64,000 nt of DNA. It comes from Osmia lignaria lignaria. Its lineage: Eukaryota; Arthropoda; Insecta; Hymenoptera; Megachilidae. Position numbers and translations under genes: made by a program. Location: positions 10,257,501 to 10,321,500 of the forward strand of contig NC_135033.1 in NCBI RefSeq assembly GCF_051020975.1. The letters run 5' to 3'. Position 1 is the stretch's first letter; the number at the start of each line of letters is the position of its first letter. The notes beneath the pieces were generated by a model, which was not told where the DNA came from, did no database searches, and saw only the letters and a program-made list of their open reading frames with translations. Shown here piece after piece: positions 1 through 13,772 of the stretch.

Positions 1-411
1 AATCGAACTTGAACCGTCCTAAAATTGTAACGATACGTTGCTCCGATCGAAATCGTAAAAGTGCAAGAAAACTTTATTACACGAATGAAAAATTTTCCAA
101 ATATTCCATCGTTAATTACTATATAATCAAGTATCAAAATTCTACCCTCGATAAATTACTAATTTTCCAAATCACTCGAAACCTGACTGTATGTACACGG
201 AATTCAAGGAAGCTGGTCATGGAAAAATCGTTCCACGCGAATCGTGCGATGTAAATACGTTAATTCCATGACTGGTTTCCGACGAATCGTAAAATCACTG
301 TTACGATCACGATCGCAGCGACGATCCAGCTGGCAGTGTAATATAAAGTAAGAATACATAGATGAGAAAAAGGCGCTTAGGCGACTTTTTATTTCGTGTT
401 ACGCGTTAGAG

Positions 412-414
<3 letters not shown>

Positions 415-444
<30 letters not shown>
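415..444. repeat. GA dinucleotide microsatellite
   Basis: About 14 GA units in a row with one A insertion near the right end. It is a simple sequence repeat and may bind GAGA-type factors if it is regulatory. Nothing beside it suggests a promoter. Confidence 0.9.
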
Positions 445-451
<7 letters not shown>

Positions 452-958
452 CGATTAAATACGTCGCGTCGACGGAAATTCAGATTCCATTAATTAGATC
501 GATAATAATTAGCATCGTACCTTTCTCGCGCACGCTGCTGCTACTGTGCACGTTGCCCGGAGACCGCTTGTGAACTGAACGACGTGATCGCTCACTCGCT
601 CGAGTGTAAACACAAACCGTACCAAAACATATGTAACTAATCGACACCCTTTATCCGACTGCTTGATGGACCAGTTTCATTTTAACGGTTTATGCATTTT
701 ACCTATATGATTCTTTTCTTAGTTAGCATCACTTTTCAGCGACGCCTTTTAACGCGTTCGCTATCAGCCTCACATTTTTTATTAAAATTAACCCTTTCGC
801 TAAGAGCGAAAATTAATTACAATTAGTAACTCTGTCGTAAAATCGAAAGGAAATAATATAAAATACAAAATACATGGTTCAAAATTATATTATTTTATAA
901 TTAAAAAAAAGAATGTTATATTTGAATGCTAATAGCGAACGAGTTATCAGGTGCCTTA

Positions 959-1118
959 AGGTCCGTTCACATGTATGGCATAATAATTATTAAAAATACC
1001 TGTATTCTTTGTGGAAATATAAAAGTACTCTTTTCGTTGAATGATCTTCGATTTAGAATATGACAATTTTATTATTAAATAATGTTGTGTCTATCATGTT
1101 TAATGAGTGAACGGACCT
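959..1118. mobile_element. Short MITE with 12-bp terminal inverted repeats
   Basis: A 160-bp AT-rich segment begins with AGGTCCGTTCAC (959-970) and ends with its exact reverse complement (1107-1118). Both ends are flanked by the trinucleotide TTA (956-958 and 1119-1121), as expected of a target-site duplication. There is no coding capacity. A 3-bp TTA/TAA duplication is typical of PIF/Harbinger elements, so a Harbinger-like MITE is the best guess. The superfamily call is inference; the inverted repeats and flanks are seen directly. Confidence 0.7.
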
Positions 1119-2363
1119 TTAATCACACAGAGTTAATCAGACGCACAGAGAAAAATCCGATCGCAGGCGTACGCACTAGTGGCACGACGTGCTTAGACGG
1201 TGAAGAGAGATAAAAGTAATGAAAAAGAAAAAAAATTAAGAAAATATATGATTAAAAGTGTAGGTAGGTGATATATTCCATGTAACTTCTTCGAAGGAAG
1301 CTAATCATTATTTTATTATTTCACCTTTCATTTTTTTATAGCGAATCGCGCGGTTTGTCCCCCACCGTTTATCGCCGTAAACGCAGACAGAATATACTTA
1401 CTGAAATAAAACTTTATTCGATCTCGTAGGCCATCCGCGGGACTAAAATGATATAATTATTCTGTGGAGTACACCGGAACTGTGTCGTAAACCGAGAGAT
1501 GACTTACTGTGTAATAGTATTATTTTGTAAGCAGTCAATAATATTAATAATTATCGGATGTAAGCTAAACAAAATACCGTATCACCCTCCTCCTCCAAAC
1601 CAACAAAAAAATCAACCAAAAAAAAAAAAAAAGGAAAACCGAAATTGGAAATTCATGTATTCGTTTCGTAAAGTCTGGTCTCGTCTCGAGAGTACCTATA
1701 CCTCTATTGTTAAATATTATACATACTGCGATACTTGTATAGAAGCTGATACGAGTATGACTTAAACAATAAGGTGTGTACATTTTAATTTTTATGAATA
1801 TAATAAAAGTATAATTTAATGTTCTGCCTGTGTGTTGTTCGATGAAAAAGTCTCTTCGGTTTGAGAGGTAACAAATTTTCTTTTATTCAAAAAATCAAGA
1901 TAACTAATAAAAGAAAAGTGCATCGAGCTCAAAGGCAAAATTCTTCACTGAAAAAGATAACATCGAATACCTGTACAAACGGTGTTATTTAAAATCTCGG
2001 TAACAAAAGAAGAAGCATTTAAAAAACACTCCGTCTCTGTTGACTTTCTTCTCGTTAAATATTCAAATCTCACCGCAAAACTGAATACAACGCTACCGAT
2101 CACTTCAAACATTCGGTGTTGGAAAAAAAGAAGAATCGAAAAATCCAACGAGACGATCCTGAAGAAACCCTGTCACCTAATTATACGAGCGATTAGCATA
2201 AATATTAACGCAGACAGCATCGCTCAATTAACATTCCGCACTTCCGGCGAACGGGGACCCGGCCGATGACAAACGAAAGTGCATCCTTTGTCGTGGTGGA
2301 AGGGAAAAAAGAGAAAATGGAAGTAACGATACGTGGGCCGTGCTCGGCTACGTGGCCGCGTAT

Positions 2364-2396
2364 TGACTCACGTGCAACTGCGCACACGTGCAGCTG
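2364..2396. promoter_or_regulatory. E-box and AP-1 site cluster
   Basis: Within 33 bp there is one AP-1 site (TGACTCA, 2364-2370), two CACGTG E-boxes (2369-2374, 2385-2390), one CAACTG (2375-2380) and one CAGCTG (2391-2396), all abutting or overlapping. The segment lies inside a CpG-rich islet (about 2.2-2.6 kb). It looks like an enhancer or promoter element bound by bHLH and bZIP factors; no target gene is evident. Confidence 0.45.
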
Positions 2397-2919
2397 CATA
2401 TTGGGCGCGAGGCACGCTCGCCCAATTTAAATATAATAGAGGATGACTCCTGTGGGAATGTCGGTGACACCGGCAGGATTCTCAAGGTCCTTTTTGTCCC
2501 GGTAACACGCCGTTCTCGATCTCTCAACGCAGAGCAAACACGCGTTTCGAGTAGACGGAGTATGCACCGGAGTGCATTCGAGGATCATACTTTTCCATCC
2601 TCGAGCTGATCGATACAGAACCGATCAGACGAGATCGGTGAAAACCTCCACTCAGCCAATGTTTGCTTCGTCGAAACATTCCCGTGATCGTTGCTGAACT
2701 TCACCTTGGTCGCGTAAATAACTAGCCTACGCGAATGCAGGATGATTCTTAATTAATACGTTGCTCGATGCAGCGGAAAAAGGAAAATAATAGAAACAGG
2801 AAAACGATGGGAATAGTGAGAAATGAAAATTTTTCTAATAGAAATACACTTGAAGTTGTTCCAACGAAGAATTGGAACTGTTTCACGGAAAACGGTGTCC
2901 GTTTAATTGCAGAGGATAT

Positions 2920-2952
2920 TAATTACTGGCGTTCTACAATCGCCAGTAATTA
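2920..2952. repeat. 12-bp perfect hairpin
   Basis: TAATTACTGGCG (2920-2931) is followed by a 9-nt spacer and its exact reverse complement (2941-2952). It is a small stem-loop in noncoding DNA with no evident role. Confidence 0.8.
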
Positions 2953-4402
2953 CTGGCTCTGCCTTTAATTGCGCCAGACGAACGGATACGTTGAAAATTT
3001 TATTTGTTAGTTGTCTACGATCAACCGATGTGTCGTTAGTGATGAGAAAATAACAGGATGAAATATTAACTAGACAAGCGGATTACGTAAGTGATAGATT
3101 GTTATTCGTATCGGTGCGAATGAGAAACGATTTTGCGCTAGATTACAGTTATTAAATTTCGAAGAAAAAAGGATACGAATGTGAAGTAAAATGTTTGATA
3201 GCAACTAGTATAAATACGCTATAAAATGAAGAATATGAAAATATGCATCGTTTAAAATATTCAAACTTCAAGGCTGCGACAATGAAACACATTTATAGCC
3301 TCATTACCATCATTCTCTTTAAATCATTATTGTTTACATTGTAATAAAGAAGAGTTATTTTAACGTGTCCTCTAAAAGAATGATGTTTCTTGAATTATGC
3401 CCTAATCTTAAACGAAGAACATTAGCATAGCTGAAGCCTTGATAAATTTAAGGACACAATGGTAATATAATTATGCATAGCTCCAACCTATGCATCGACC
3501 TAAAAAAACATAACTATCATTCACATTACGGAAATATTAAACGAACCTAAGTATCTTGAGCACAAGTTCAAGTTTGATTCAATTTAAATGAAATACAACG
3601 ATACCCCTGAAAGTGTCGCTGATCTGGGCTGAACCGCGACACTTAGAGAGGGACGAATTCTTTGCTAGAATCTAACGAATTCGATGGTTTCTAAAAAGAG
3701 GAAAGGTGAACGGACGAGGTTGGTGATTTCGTGATCGATCCACCGGTCGGGATCATCGATTTTTCGTCGAAATTCCAAGAAGTGCCCTAGCCATTGACAT
3801 TCACCAGCCTCGGATGTAACGCATGCCTTCTTTTGCTTTCACGTCATGGCCGTGTTCTCGGTGTAAGAGCGCGAGTTCGCTTCTCTCCTTTTTTCCTTTT
3901 CTTCTTCGCTCGCGACACGAGTGTTGCCCGGCAAAGACCCGTGTACTCTCTCGCTATACATACAACAGGGCTAGTTGTGTCTCGCGTTGCCGGACGAGGC
4001 TGATCTGCGTTTCGAACACGACGGGATCACTGAACTTACCCATGGCCAACACCGATCGCCGTTTGTCTCTGCTTCCCTTCGCGAATCGTGCACCAACGAT
4101 AATGTCCACCCCGCAATATAAACACATTGAACGCTCGTTTCACCGTGATACACACGCTCGTAAAAAAAAAAAAAGAAAAGTTCAGAAGGAAGGTGTTTGC
4201 ACCTTGCCGTCATACCGATGCAACGACGTGTCCTGACCATAAGTCGGCAGGATGCATAAATCACCGATTCATGACTCGTGATGGGTACTTATCGATGATC
4301 GATCGATCGTTAAAATTTTTTTCCAATACCATTACTATATCGGGCTTTTAGATATTATGGAAATTTTGATATTGAAATTTGAGGATTTTGTTATTTCAGG
4401 CA

Positions 4403-4566
4403 CGACGCACCCGTTGCGTCGAGTATTACCAGCGTATTCGAAATGACGACGCACCCGTTGCGTCGCGCGTTGATTACGCACCAGACCTGACGTCGCGACG
4501 CAGCCGTCGCTGGCCACCAATGACCCCCGGCGTGTTGAAACAGCGTTACATTGCACGATGTAACGC
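4403..4566. repeat. CpG-rich palindrome cluster
   Basis: The 19-mer CGACGCACCCGTTGCGTCG, itself nearly palindromic, occurs at 4403-4421 and again at 4447-4465, a 44-bp spacing. A third inverted repeat, GCGTTACAT / ATGTAACGC with a 6-nt loop, lies at 4543-4566. The region is CpG-dense and is bounded by AG (4399) and GT (about 4704) dinucleotides that resemble splice sites. A noncoding first exon or promoter islet is possible. The encoded frames are arginine-rich composition artefacts and no protein is called. Confidence 0.5.
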
Positions 4567-7500
4567 ACGAAACAAGGAGGCGTTGTACTTAACACGCGTG
4601 TGCCGGTCGTGTCAACGCGCCACGTCTGCTGCAAAACAACGAGCCTACGACGCTTCGCGGGCACGTTTCGTCGTTCCCGTGTTTTGACTTCGCCCTGGTG
4701 GCAGGTGAAATTTGTATTTGACGCTCGGTGCCGTGAGGAGAAAAAGGGGACCGAGAAGATGGGTGTTCGACAGACGAAAAAGAAACGGCTGTGGCCCGTT
4801 GCTGAGGAAGGCGCGTCTCGGCTGCATCACTGCATAAATGCATCGGAATCGAGGGTTCGGAGGGTGTGCGAAATCGGAATGCGACACGGCCGTTCTCTGC
4901 TCGTCGACATTTTTCTTTCATCCACACCGCTTTGTTTCTAAGGAAACACGTTGGAAATTCGCGGAATAGCAAGTTTGAATGAAACGACGTGCCTTTTCAC
5001 TCTGGATTATCCTTACGAAGAAATGGAAAATTATAGAGCGACGAAGCTATTTGGCGAGGGGAGCGTGGGAGGGAATTTTAAGAGCGCCCACGATATTCAA
5101 CCTTCGATTCGATCACGAATTTTTCAACCTTCCCGTGGATCGTTAGACGCGAAGAAACTTAACCGATTTCAGTGAAACTTCCATCGTTTAGATATTTTTA
5201 TCACGATAAAGGAGACGGAATAGGAGAGCTACGTTCTCGTTAAAGAGACGAGGTTCTTACTTCAACACCCATGCGGATACATATGTATCTAACGTTTGCG
5301 CATCAAAATTAGATATGCCATAGACGGTTTCTGAATTAAACGTTGAATTATTCAGACGATTTCTCGCAAGGTCAAATAGCCGTGTTACAGGAATCCTTTC
5401 GTGCTTTTCAAAATGCCGCCAGTGCGATCGAAAACCTTCGATGGATCAGGTTTTCGTCGTTTCAATTGCTTTTCATTATTACGTTTCTTTCTCTCTGATT
5501 AGTATCGACGAGACGCTGATTTACCATCGGTAAAAATGAATCGAGGGTTAATTTTTAAAGCGAACGTTGCTAAATTTTATGCATTTCGATGAATGCCTGT
5601 GAATAGGACCGTGAAGATTAGAAATTCGGAATTAAAGTATAGTTACATCATCGCTGATGTGAGAAAGCGTGATTTCGCTGCAACTGTTTTACACTTGATC
5701 GCCTTGTAAACGTCCATCTGAACGAGCTGAGAATACTTGATAAGTATTCTAAGAGAATTTCCGAAAGATTTGCATTCAACAGTTATTAAAAAAAATGCAT
5801 CTAATAATGCATGACGCTCAAACTTCCCTCATTACAAAAATAATTAAATCGATGATTTTTCAATTTTTAAAACAACAAACATATCCTCAAGAATCCTTCT
5901 GAAACGTCTGATTTAATCGTCAGAGTAATTTCCTTTACCAGAGTCGGTGCACGTACAGAGAGGCCTCAGTCTCGATTTTCAAAATTTCGTATTTAATTAA
6001 CCGACGGATTTGTCAGGGTGACGGGATCGTTAATTCATCCCTCCAGTTCACGCGGTGAATTTCGAGTGGCCGGTTACATTGAAAACACGATCGTTACACG
6101 ATTTTCTGCACCGTTCTCACCCATTTCCGCCATTCGTCCGCATAAATCTGTGAACCGAACGAGTCGGGGCAGGCACGTGCCTACGTGATCGCGTTTATCG
6201 AACGATCGGCTACGCGGAAACCCGATTGCACATGGCTTTTCAAATTCTGAAGCGTGCCGATTTTGTGTTAATAAATCGCAACGGGACTCGCGTGTTTCGC
6301 GCATGTTGCTAACCGATCCATTACCAGAGATTCTGCAAAGGTTTCGGGGTGGAGGATTTTATATTTGATTCGTTTTATCCATCTGACTCACCGGAAAGCT
6401 TACCAAAGTCAAAACCCCTGTTTCCTGTTAAAATGATTAAATACAAATAGCCGGAAGAACAATTGTCAGCGTCTTGTTGCAATCTATTGAAAAGGCTGCG
6501 ATTATGCAACGCAAGGTATTGGAATATTTTACTTCTGATTCGATAGTTTGATGGAAAAATTGACGAAGATTTTAATTATAACATGGATCTTATGGTATTT
6601 TCTTTTTGAATGAAACGGAGTGTAACATACAAGTATAAAAGATAATTTATAATAATTGACACGTCTGAGGAGTTTATTTATTAATACGTGAATCACCGAT
6701 GATCCATGATATCAATCGGAAATACAATGACGAGAAACCAGGATGACACTACAATGTGTCCAATATGAATCAATATGGTAATAAAACATAATAATGTCAA
6801 CAATGATATATCTTTGCAATTAATTTAATAAGAAATATTATTCCTTCCCCTATTTTATTGTTAATTGAAATTTCACAAATGAGTTTTTTCCAAAATCAGA
6901 GGAACACTAATTGGAACTAATTAAGATACCCTCTCAGAAATCTGGAACTTTTCGAAAAGAAATCGATCGATGATTGATCATCCTCGATCCTTATCGATAC
7001 GATGAATCGATGATTGGATCGTTTTAGATTCCTCAAGAATCGACGCATCCAGATTCACGGGACTCCGAGCAACGTTGCTTATTCAACGATTCCGCAAGGA
7101 TAAAAATCTTCCATGGAAAAGAGAAGAAGAGGAAAAGAAAAAACCTTACTGTCATTCTGAGTCATTCATTCAGCCTGGCGAGTTTAGCAACTGTGGATGC
7201 TAAAAGCTGACGCATTTTCGACGATGCATCGCAACAGTATTTATTTTTTTCTCCAAAAAATTTTCTAATCAAATAATTTAAGAATGATCCACGTCCCCTC
7301 GCGGCATGAAAAATTAATCGTCTAAAATTTCTTGTAATTTCCACCACGAATTTTCTCTAATAAGAAATCACGTTTCAGACATTTCCCATCAGCATCATCG
7401 GAAGATTGCGAGCTGCACGCACGTGCTACTTATCTTAGCGAGAAATCTAGTCCGCGTTGGAGGCAGTGACAGGAAATCAGTTACAATTAAATAATTGCTC

Positions 7501-10500
7501 GAGCGGCAGAAATCAGAGACAGACGTTCCGCGGTCCATTTTACTCATGGAAATTCCAACCAAACCGTGCACCGAGTGTATTCGATATTATGTTTCTTTCT
7601 ACGTTCAGGAGGAAAAATTAAGTAATTCGTTTGAACGTGGGTTAATTGCCTTGTTTCCTCCGTGGAAAATAAATGCTGTCGCCTCTGGTGTTACGTGTAC
7701 ACACACGTTGCACGTAATTCCATCAGATGACGATTAAAATGATTACACTCTGTTACGTGAATTTAGCATAAGTCTGTTCTACAGAAGGTGAGGACAGTTT
7801 TTTCCATGGAAATTTCAAATTTCTTCTTCACAATTATTCCTGCTTGAACATGTTTACACGTGAAATGATCATTCCTGTCCTCGATCACATGCAACCCAAT
7901 TGTGCTCTGCTAATAAATAATTCCGATGCAAGGATCGAGCGAATGATTATGCACAAGGTTCGCAGGATGCATCTGCATCGTATTTCCCTTTCCCGTTCGA
8001 TTGAAATGCAACACGATGGATCATCTTGAAAGGTCGTCGTGTCCATAGATTACAAGACGATCTACGTAAATGAATGAGGTCCAATTGAAAAAAAAAAGGA
8101 AAAAAAAGAACATCTTATGGATAACGCGTTGAATACCATGGGATAAAAATTGAATAACTAAAGAAGAGAAAAGTTTGTTGGCAAAGACGAGATCCGAAAT
8201 AAGCACTCGAAATAAGTGATCGAAAATTCAGCATCGACTATCGAGTGGTATTGAATAAGATAACCCTTTCCAACGTGTCAAGTTCGTCAAGTTTCACGGA
8301 AAGAGAAAGGAAAGGAAGGTGCGAATGCTCCCTTTTGTGAGCAGGAAGAATCGATGCTATAATCGCTGATTCATCCATCAGGGAAGCTCTCCCTTGGTTT
8401 TTATCGTGCAACAAGTACTAACTTGATTCGATTATGCATCGAACGAGGGTTCGATGTAATTTCCACCTATAATGGTATTCATCGAGGGCTCGACCGAGCG
8501 GGATTTATTACTGGAACGAAGAAATTAAGTGGATTCTTGGATCTAGGGTTACCATCAATTCGCGTGTGAACCTAAACGATTCCTGGATAAATTGTACGCT
8601 TTTCTAGGAAGAAAAATGACTAATTTTTTCAAATTCAAAGTAGAAATTTTATATTAGAATTTGTAGCTTCTTAAAATGAAAAATAAAATTGAAAAACTCC
8701 TCGATACAAATTTTTCTATTTTTCCTATTAACTCTCGAATTCCCTAGATATTCCAGATACCAGTAAGTACTTAAATCGATCTGGTTTGATTAAAAATTCC
8801 ATGGCAAACGAGCCTTTCTTGAAAGCGGCTATGAATGCATACCAGCCAATCTGAATCTCTATCATTCCTAATGGAATTAGTCGATCGTTTATCATCCTTA
8901 AAGAGGGATCCACCGCGTTTCGACGAGTCGTTGTCACGCGATAGCCTTGACCAAAGAAAAACGTCGCAAATGCAAGTGAAAAAGAAAGGAAAAGGTATGA
9001 CGAAGGATGAGTCGACAGGATCGATGGACGATTTGAATTAGACGGGTCGGGTATGGTGGGAACGAGAATGGAAACAGGGGTTGGCTGGAAGATGATTTTT
9101 TAGGCGCGGCCGAACCATGTCTTTCATGGTTCCCTTCGATCCAGCTGTTCTTTTTCTTGCAAATTCTCCGCGCCCACCAAAGAAACTTCCTGCCCGTACC
9201 CTTTCCCCCCCATAACGAATGATCCATCCGAGGAATGTTATCCTAACACAAGGGGTCAGCTTGATAAATCCCTTCTAACTCGAGAAGGATTCTCCTCAGC
9301 GTCTAATAGCGACGAAAGAAATATACTATCTGCCAAAAGTGTCAGACTGGCTGGGAAATATTTCTTTTATTGGCCAACCCGTATCTAAGATTGAAAATCT
9401 TGAGAAGGGAGTTAAAGGATTTAGATTTTCTGTCACTTTTGTACAGGCCAAACGGTAAGAGTTATTGAAAAAATTCTTGTGCCGTTATGTTTAGTGGATC
9501 AAAATCTCAACGAGTGGCTGAATTTTTTTTTTTTTTTTTTGGTCTCTTCCGGTCTATCCGGAAATGACCGAAAAAGGGTTGGCTCTAGAGCGAATCTCGC
9601 TTTAATTCACTTGAGTTTGTTATATAAAGGTATAAAGGTACGAAGATTAGTACGCAGTATTTTTTCTCCGAATACTCGACGGACAAAAGAAGAAAGAAAG
9701 TAAAGCGATTTCACGAGAAACATTCGGAAAATCTGCAGGAATTGTCTGATTAGAAACGCAGAGTCGTGGCGCCTGTACTCGCACGTGACACCGTATCAAC
9801 AATTCGATAAAATGAAACAACAAATTCCTTCTGGTGATTGATGATTTTCTCGTGAAAAAATCCTTTCTCGCTACGGGAAACGAAACAAAGAGCATCCCTT
9901 TTGAACGAGTCTTCTTCAAATGATATTTCACTCTTTCAAGATCTACCATGCAGGAAATCAGGTTCCGAGAAATTGATTTATCTGCTAATTTCCGTGTCCT
10001 CCGCCGGCATTCTGCGTATCCTTTCTGCAAGACGTTCCAGATAGGATTACAAACTTGCCTCGGCTGCATTTAAATAGGCTTAGGACCGAATTAATGCAAA
10101 TGCATTCCGAAATGACGATGCTATCGTCGGGTCACCAGGGTCAAGAAAAAAGAGGAACACGTCCTTTGGGTCCGAATAAAACCTCGCTGACCAATCTCTT
10201 TCTTCTTCCCTTTGTCTCTCTTTCTCCTCCTATTTTCATTCAAAATAGGTCTGGACAGTTTGTTTCATGTGGCTCACGTCCACTTCCACTGGAAAGACTT
10301 TCATTCAGAAATAAGAGATATCCAGGTCTATGCTTGGATCTGTCTTTTTTTTTTTTCCAAAGTAGAACATCCTATTACGATTATAAAAATTAACACTAAT
10401 TGTATATCTTCAAATTAAAGTTCACGACGCACCGTGTGTGTCATATGCTAGCTTCTTGTTAAAATTGAGGTAGAAACCATGTTAAAGTTTCACGTTCAAA

Positions 10501-12700
10501 ATCCCAAAACATTTTATCGTTGTTTTATATATTTAATCTTTCTTTGTAAATTTTTCAAATGTTGAAAGATACGGGGAGGTACAATAATTTCAACGAATAT
10601 CAAAAGGGACTATAATCGCATAAATTTTCCCACATTTTCAGAAAGACGATACTACAATTTGCTTACAACAAATTGTTTCATGGAACTGCGTTGAGAAAAC
10701 AAAACAGCAAGCACGTATACGATAAACGTACCGATAAATAGGAGAAAACAATGCGTATCATTTCGAGTGAAAAAGAATTGTAATAACTTTACAATGTCGT
10801 AGAAGAAAATCAGTCGAACGAAATTTTCTTACTTTTCCTTGTTCTATGAGATACTGCTGGCTTTCATAATTCCGGTCGAAAGAGTACATCGTGCTGAATT
10901 TTTTCCGATAATTTCCCTCATGGTCAACCGATAACGCTTGAAAAATCATATGTAGAAACTAGGTTCGTATCGTTCTAGAAATGAATCATCCAATGAATAT
11001 TCATAAGAGAATATTACGACACTTCGATTCTTATTTTTCCTATTTTCAATCCTATCGTTTAACAAATTAATTTGACTGTAATTTTAGAATTCTGAACACG
11101 TATCAATTCGCATACTGCCGTTTAATCGACGGTTCCTCGTTAGCTTATAGGATAAATGTAATTTCACCGAATTTCCTTAGTGATTAGTCACTGTTAGGTT
11201 CATCTGCATTCGGATTTCGTGCAAGAAACCATCGGGTTTCAGGGATCAATCCTGCGGTCGTCGGCTCTAGCAAAAAGAATTCTTGGAAAAGAATGGAAAG
11301 AAGGCTCGAAAAGCTAGCTGGGATGATTCACAAATGTATCATGCGAACCCACAGGGTGGCCGCTTCCTTGATACCGGTGCCAATAAAATTCGTACAGGGA
11401 TTCGTCAACATTCATTGTTCCAATCTCTGAACAATAACATTCAATTGAGCATTGTCGTCTTTTCCTTGTAATTACCTTTTCCTTGTGTTAACCTTCCAAG
11501 TTTCATTTTCAAGGTAATCATTTATGATGATCATCGAGATATTATCTGCCAGAAATCTGAAAATTTTTTAGAAAAATTCTAGAAATAGGAAAGTAGAGTG
11601 TTGCAATGACAGATTATAATTTATGCAGTTCTTTAGAAAGAAGGGTCAGGAAAAAGAGAAAAATATATTGCAAAGAATTATGGGATAGGAACAGAAAAAG
11701 AAAATATGAAAACTAGCCCTCGGCTAAAATGCAAAAGAAAATGAAGATTAGAAGAACCCTAAGTTTCTACGAAATTTCTTCTTTCTGGAGGACCTGAAGT
11801 GAATACAAATTAGAAGACTGCAATGTTCATCCAAAATTAACCCCAGATTCTTATATTTTATCCTTCAAAAATAGCACCAACTACTTGATAAGAAAAACAA
11901 AAATATAATCATTAACGACCTATTGTACAGACCTAATGAACCACGAAACTTAATTATTCAATAAATTGAAGTACTATGTTTCCTACGCAACATCAACGAG
12001 ACAAAAATCAAGGAAATGATCCGATCAATTTCCTTCTAAAATGAAAAGCAAACAGACAAATCGAAAAACAGGTTTTCGAAACAGTGTTTTGCACCGATAT
12101 TGCGCGGCTAAGCGAAACCATTGTGGCCACTCGACAGATTACAACAATTCCTCGTTTCACAAGGCTCGTTTTTATACGATTGTATCACACCGCGATTTTT
12201 GCGATCATAGCTTCAATTCATTCGGGATAAAAAGAAAAATATTTGGAAAAGCCTCGAAAGCGAACGACGTATAAGAAGAAGAACGAAAAATGTAAAACGT
12301 ATTTTGTTTGCATCGAATTATTTTTAGAAACTATTCTGACATCGTTAAATCATTTATTCATGACTGTGGTACGCAATGGGCATCCGTTAAATTGCTAGAT
12401 GCACTAGTTGAAATAAAAAAACAATTTTATATTTTTTATCATAGAATTGATACACTTCAAATGAACACGTAACCGAAGGTATTGTGTCAATTACCACGAT
12501 CTGTAGATTGCACGAGGTAATTAGTCGTCCCAGGAAGAATGAAAAATAAAAGAAAAACGACTACGACAGACAATACGTTTTCCTTCCTGGCACGACAAAA
12601 TTAAAGGAACAATGCTGAAAATGATAGTCCTGATATGCTGCGATCGATTCAGATAAACGTGTACGAAGAGGAAATCATACTCAATTAAAGTATCAAAACC

Positions 12701-13010
12701 AAAAGTGCCAGCTGAAAAATCTTGAAAAAGTCATGATTTCTTCTCAAACCTCTTCAAACAACAATTAACCCAAAATCCACTGAACCAATATATCTATGCA
12801 CTTCAAACAGTGCATAAATTATGAAAAGCACAAGTACGTCTAGAAACCATGAAGAACCCTAAATTGGTCTCTCAAACCTCGTCAAACAAAGATCCCATAA
12901 ATGATCCAATATTGCACCACAGCTGAAATAATTAATCAAAATCAAAAGTACCTACAGAAATCATCGAGAATGAAAGATTTTCTGTGAAACTTGGCGAAAC
13001 AACGAGAAAC
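12701..13010. repeat. Diverged tandem repeat, about three units
   Basis: Three degenerate units of roughly 115-130 bp start near 12701, 12828 and 12943. Each carries an AAGTRCC-like start and an AAACYTSKYRAAACAA-like block (for example near 12750, 12878 and 12990). They sit just upstream of the Mmp1 first exon. Divergence is high, so this is an old duplication. Confidence 0.45.
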
Positions 13011-13123
13011 CGATGATCCTGAGGAGAATACGCTCGACGACGAGCCTCCGACATGCTACTCACTGGCGTAGCATTATACGCTTGCGACGTCTGGGACGGT
13101 GGAGTGGCGTGGTGGGAGGCCTC

Positions 13124-13158
13124 AATAAAAGTCAGTGGCAGACTGATTGTAATTCAGA
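13124..13158 (+). promoter_or_regulatory. Candidate Mmp1 core promoter
   Basis: An AATAAAA TATA-like box at 13124-13130 is followed about 30 bp later by an initiator-like TTCAGAG (13153-13159). Together they predict a start near 13156, giving a CpG-rich 5' UTR of about 617 nt before the Mmp1 start codon. The spacing is right for a core promoter, but both motifs are degenerate and only 5'-end data could confirm it. Confidence 0.35.
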
Positions 13159-13772
13159 GTGGCAGTAGAGTCCGGTACCAGTTGCCCGTACGGTTCGCGT
13201 CCTTTCCTCCGTGCCTCTTCATCGTTTCTTCGTCGTTCCTCCTCGCGGATTTCCCAAAAATTTTCAAATTTTCATCCCGGTCCCGCCGGTCAGAGTCCAA
13301 GGAGACGCCGTATCCGTATACCGCGTGCCTTCTTCTGTCACCGTTGACAAACCCGGGTGTTTCGTACTAATCGTCGGAGAGGACTAACCAGTGGCCAGCT
13401 AACCAGCCGTCAGGGAACAACACGCGAAATCGATAGTGTCGTGGCAACGACGGTTCCGACTACTTACACGTAACTTTCTACCCTGGACAGAGCAGTTTCT
13501 TCGAATTCGTATATTGTCAGGGTAGAAGTACAGCATTTCTCGGGCACGCACGTCGATAGGAGGAACCAAACTTCGAATGATCGAAAGGACACGTGTAGCT
13601 AAGAAACGTCGCGTTATCCTGCGATATCGTTGAAGAGGAAGACCGGGTGTTGTGCGGACAGTGTCTGGGATTGTGTCGCGTACGACAGATACTCGGTGGT
13701 CGTCCACGGTAAAGGACCAGCTTTTCTGAACTTCTTCCAGCTGTTCGGAGTTGTTGGACAGAGAAGAGGAAG

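Larger units (their letters stand above)
1..13120. other. Noncoding upstream region, no supported gene
   Basis: About 13 kb with no exon I can defend. All open frames here are short, overlap frames on the opposite strand, and show no recognizable domain. The stretch is AT-rich with CpG-rich islets near 2.2-2.6 kb and 3.8-4.9 kb. It holds a GA microsatellite, a small MITE, a 12-bp hairpin, an E-box cluster, a palindromic CpG islet and a diverged tandem repeat, each listed separately. It may be intergenic DNA or part of a large intron of a gene lying outside the window; the sequence does not decide between these. Confidence 0.6.

Noticed and set aside
4335..4972. Several overlapping frames of 100-127 codons on both strands
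   Set aside because: Open frames arise from a CpG-rich islet lacking stop codons; translations are Arg/Cys-rich and unlike any protein.
9647..10069. 140-codon minus-strand frame
   Set aside because: No recognizable motif, no splice evidence, surrounded by noncoding AT-rich DNA.
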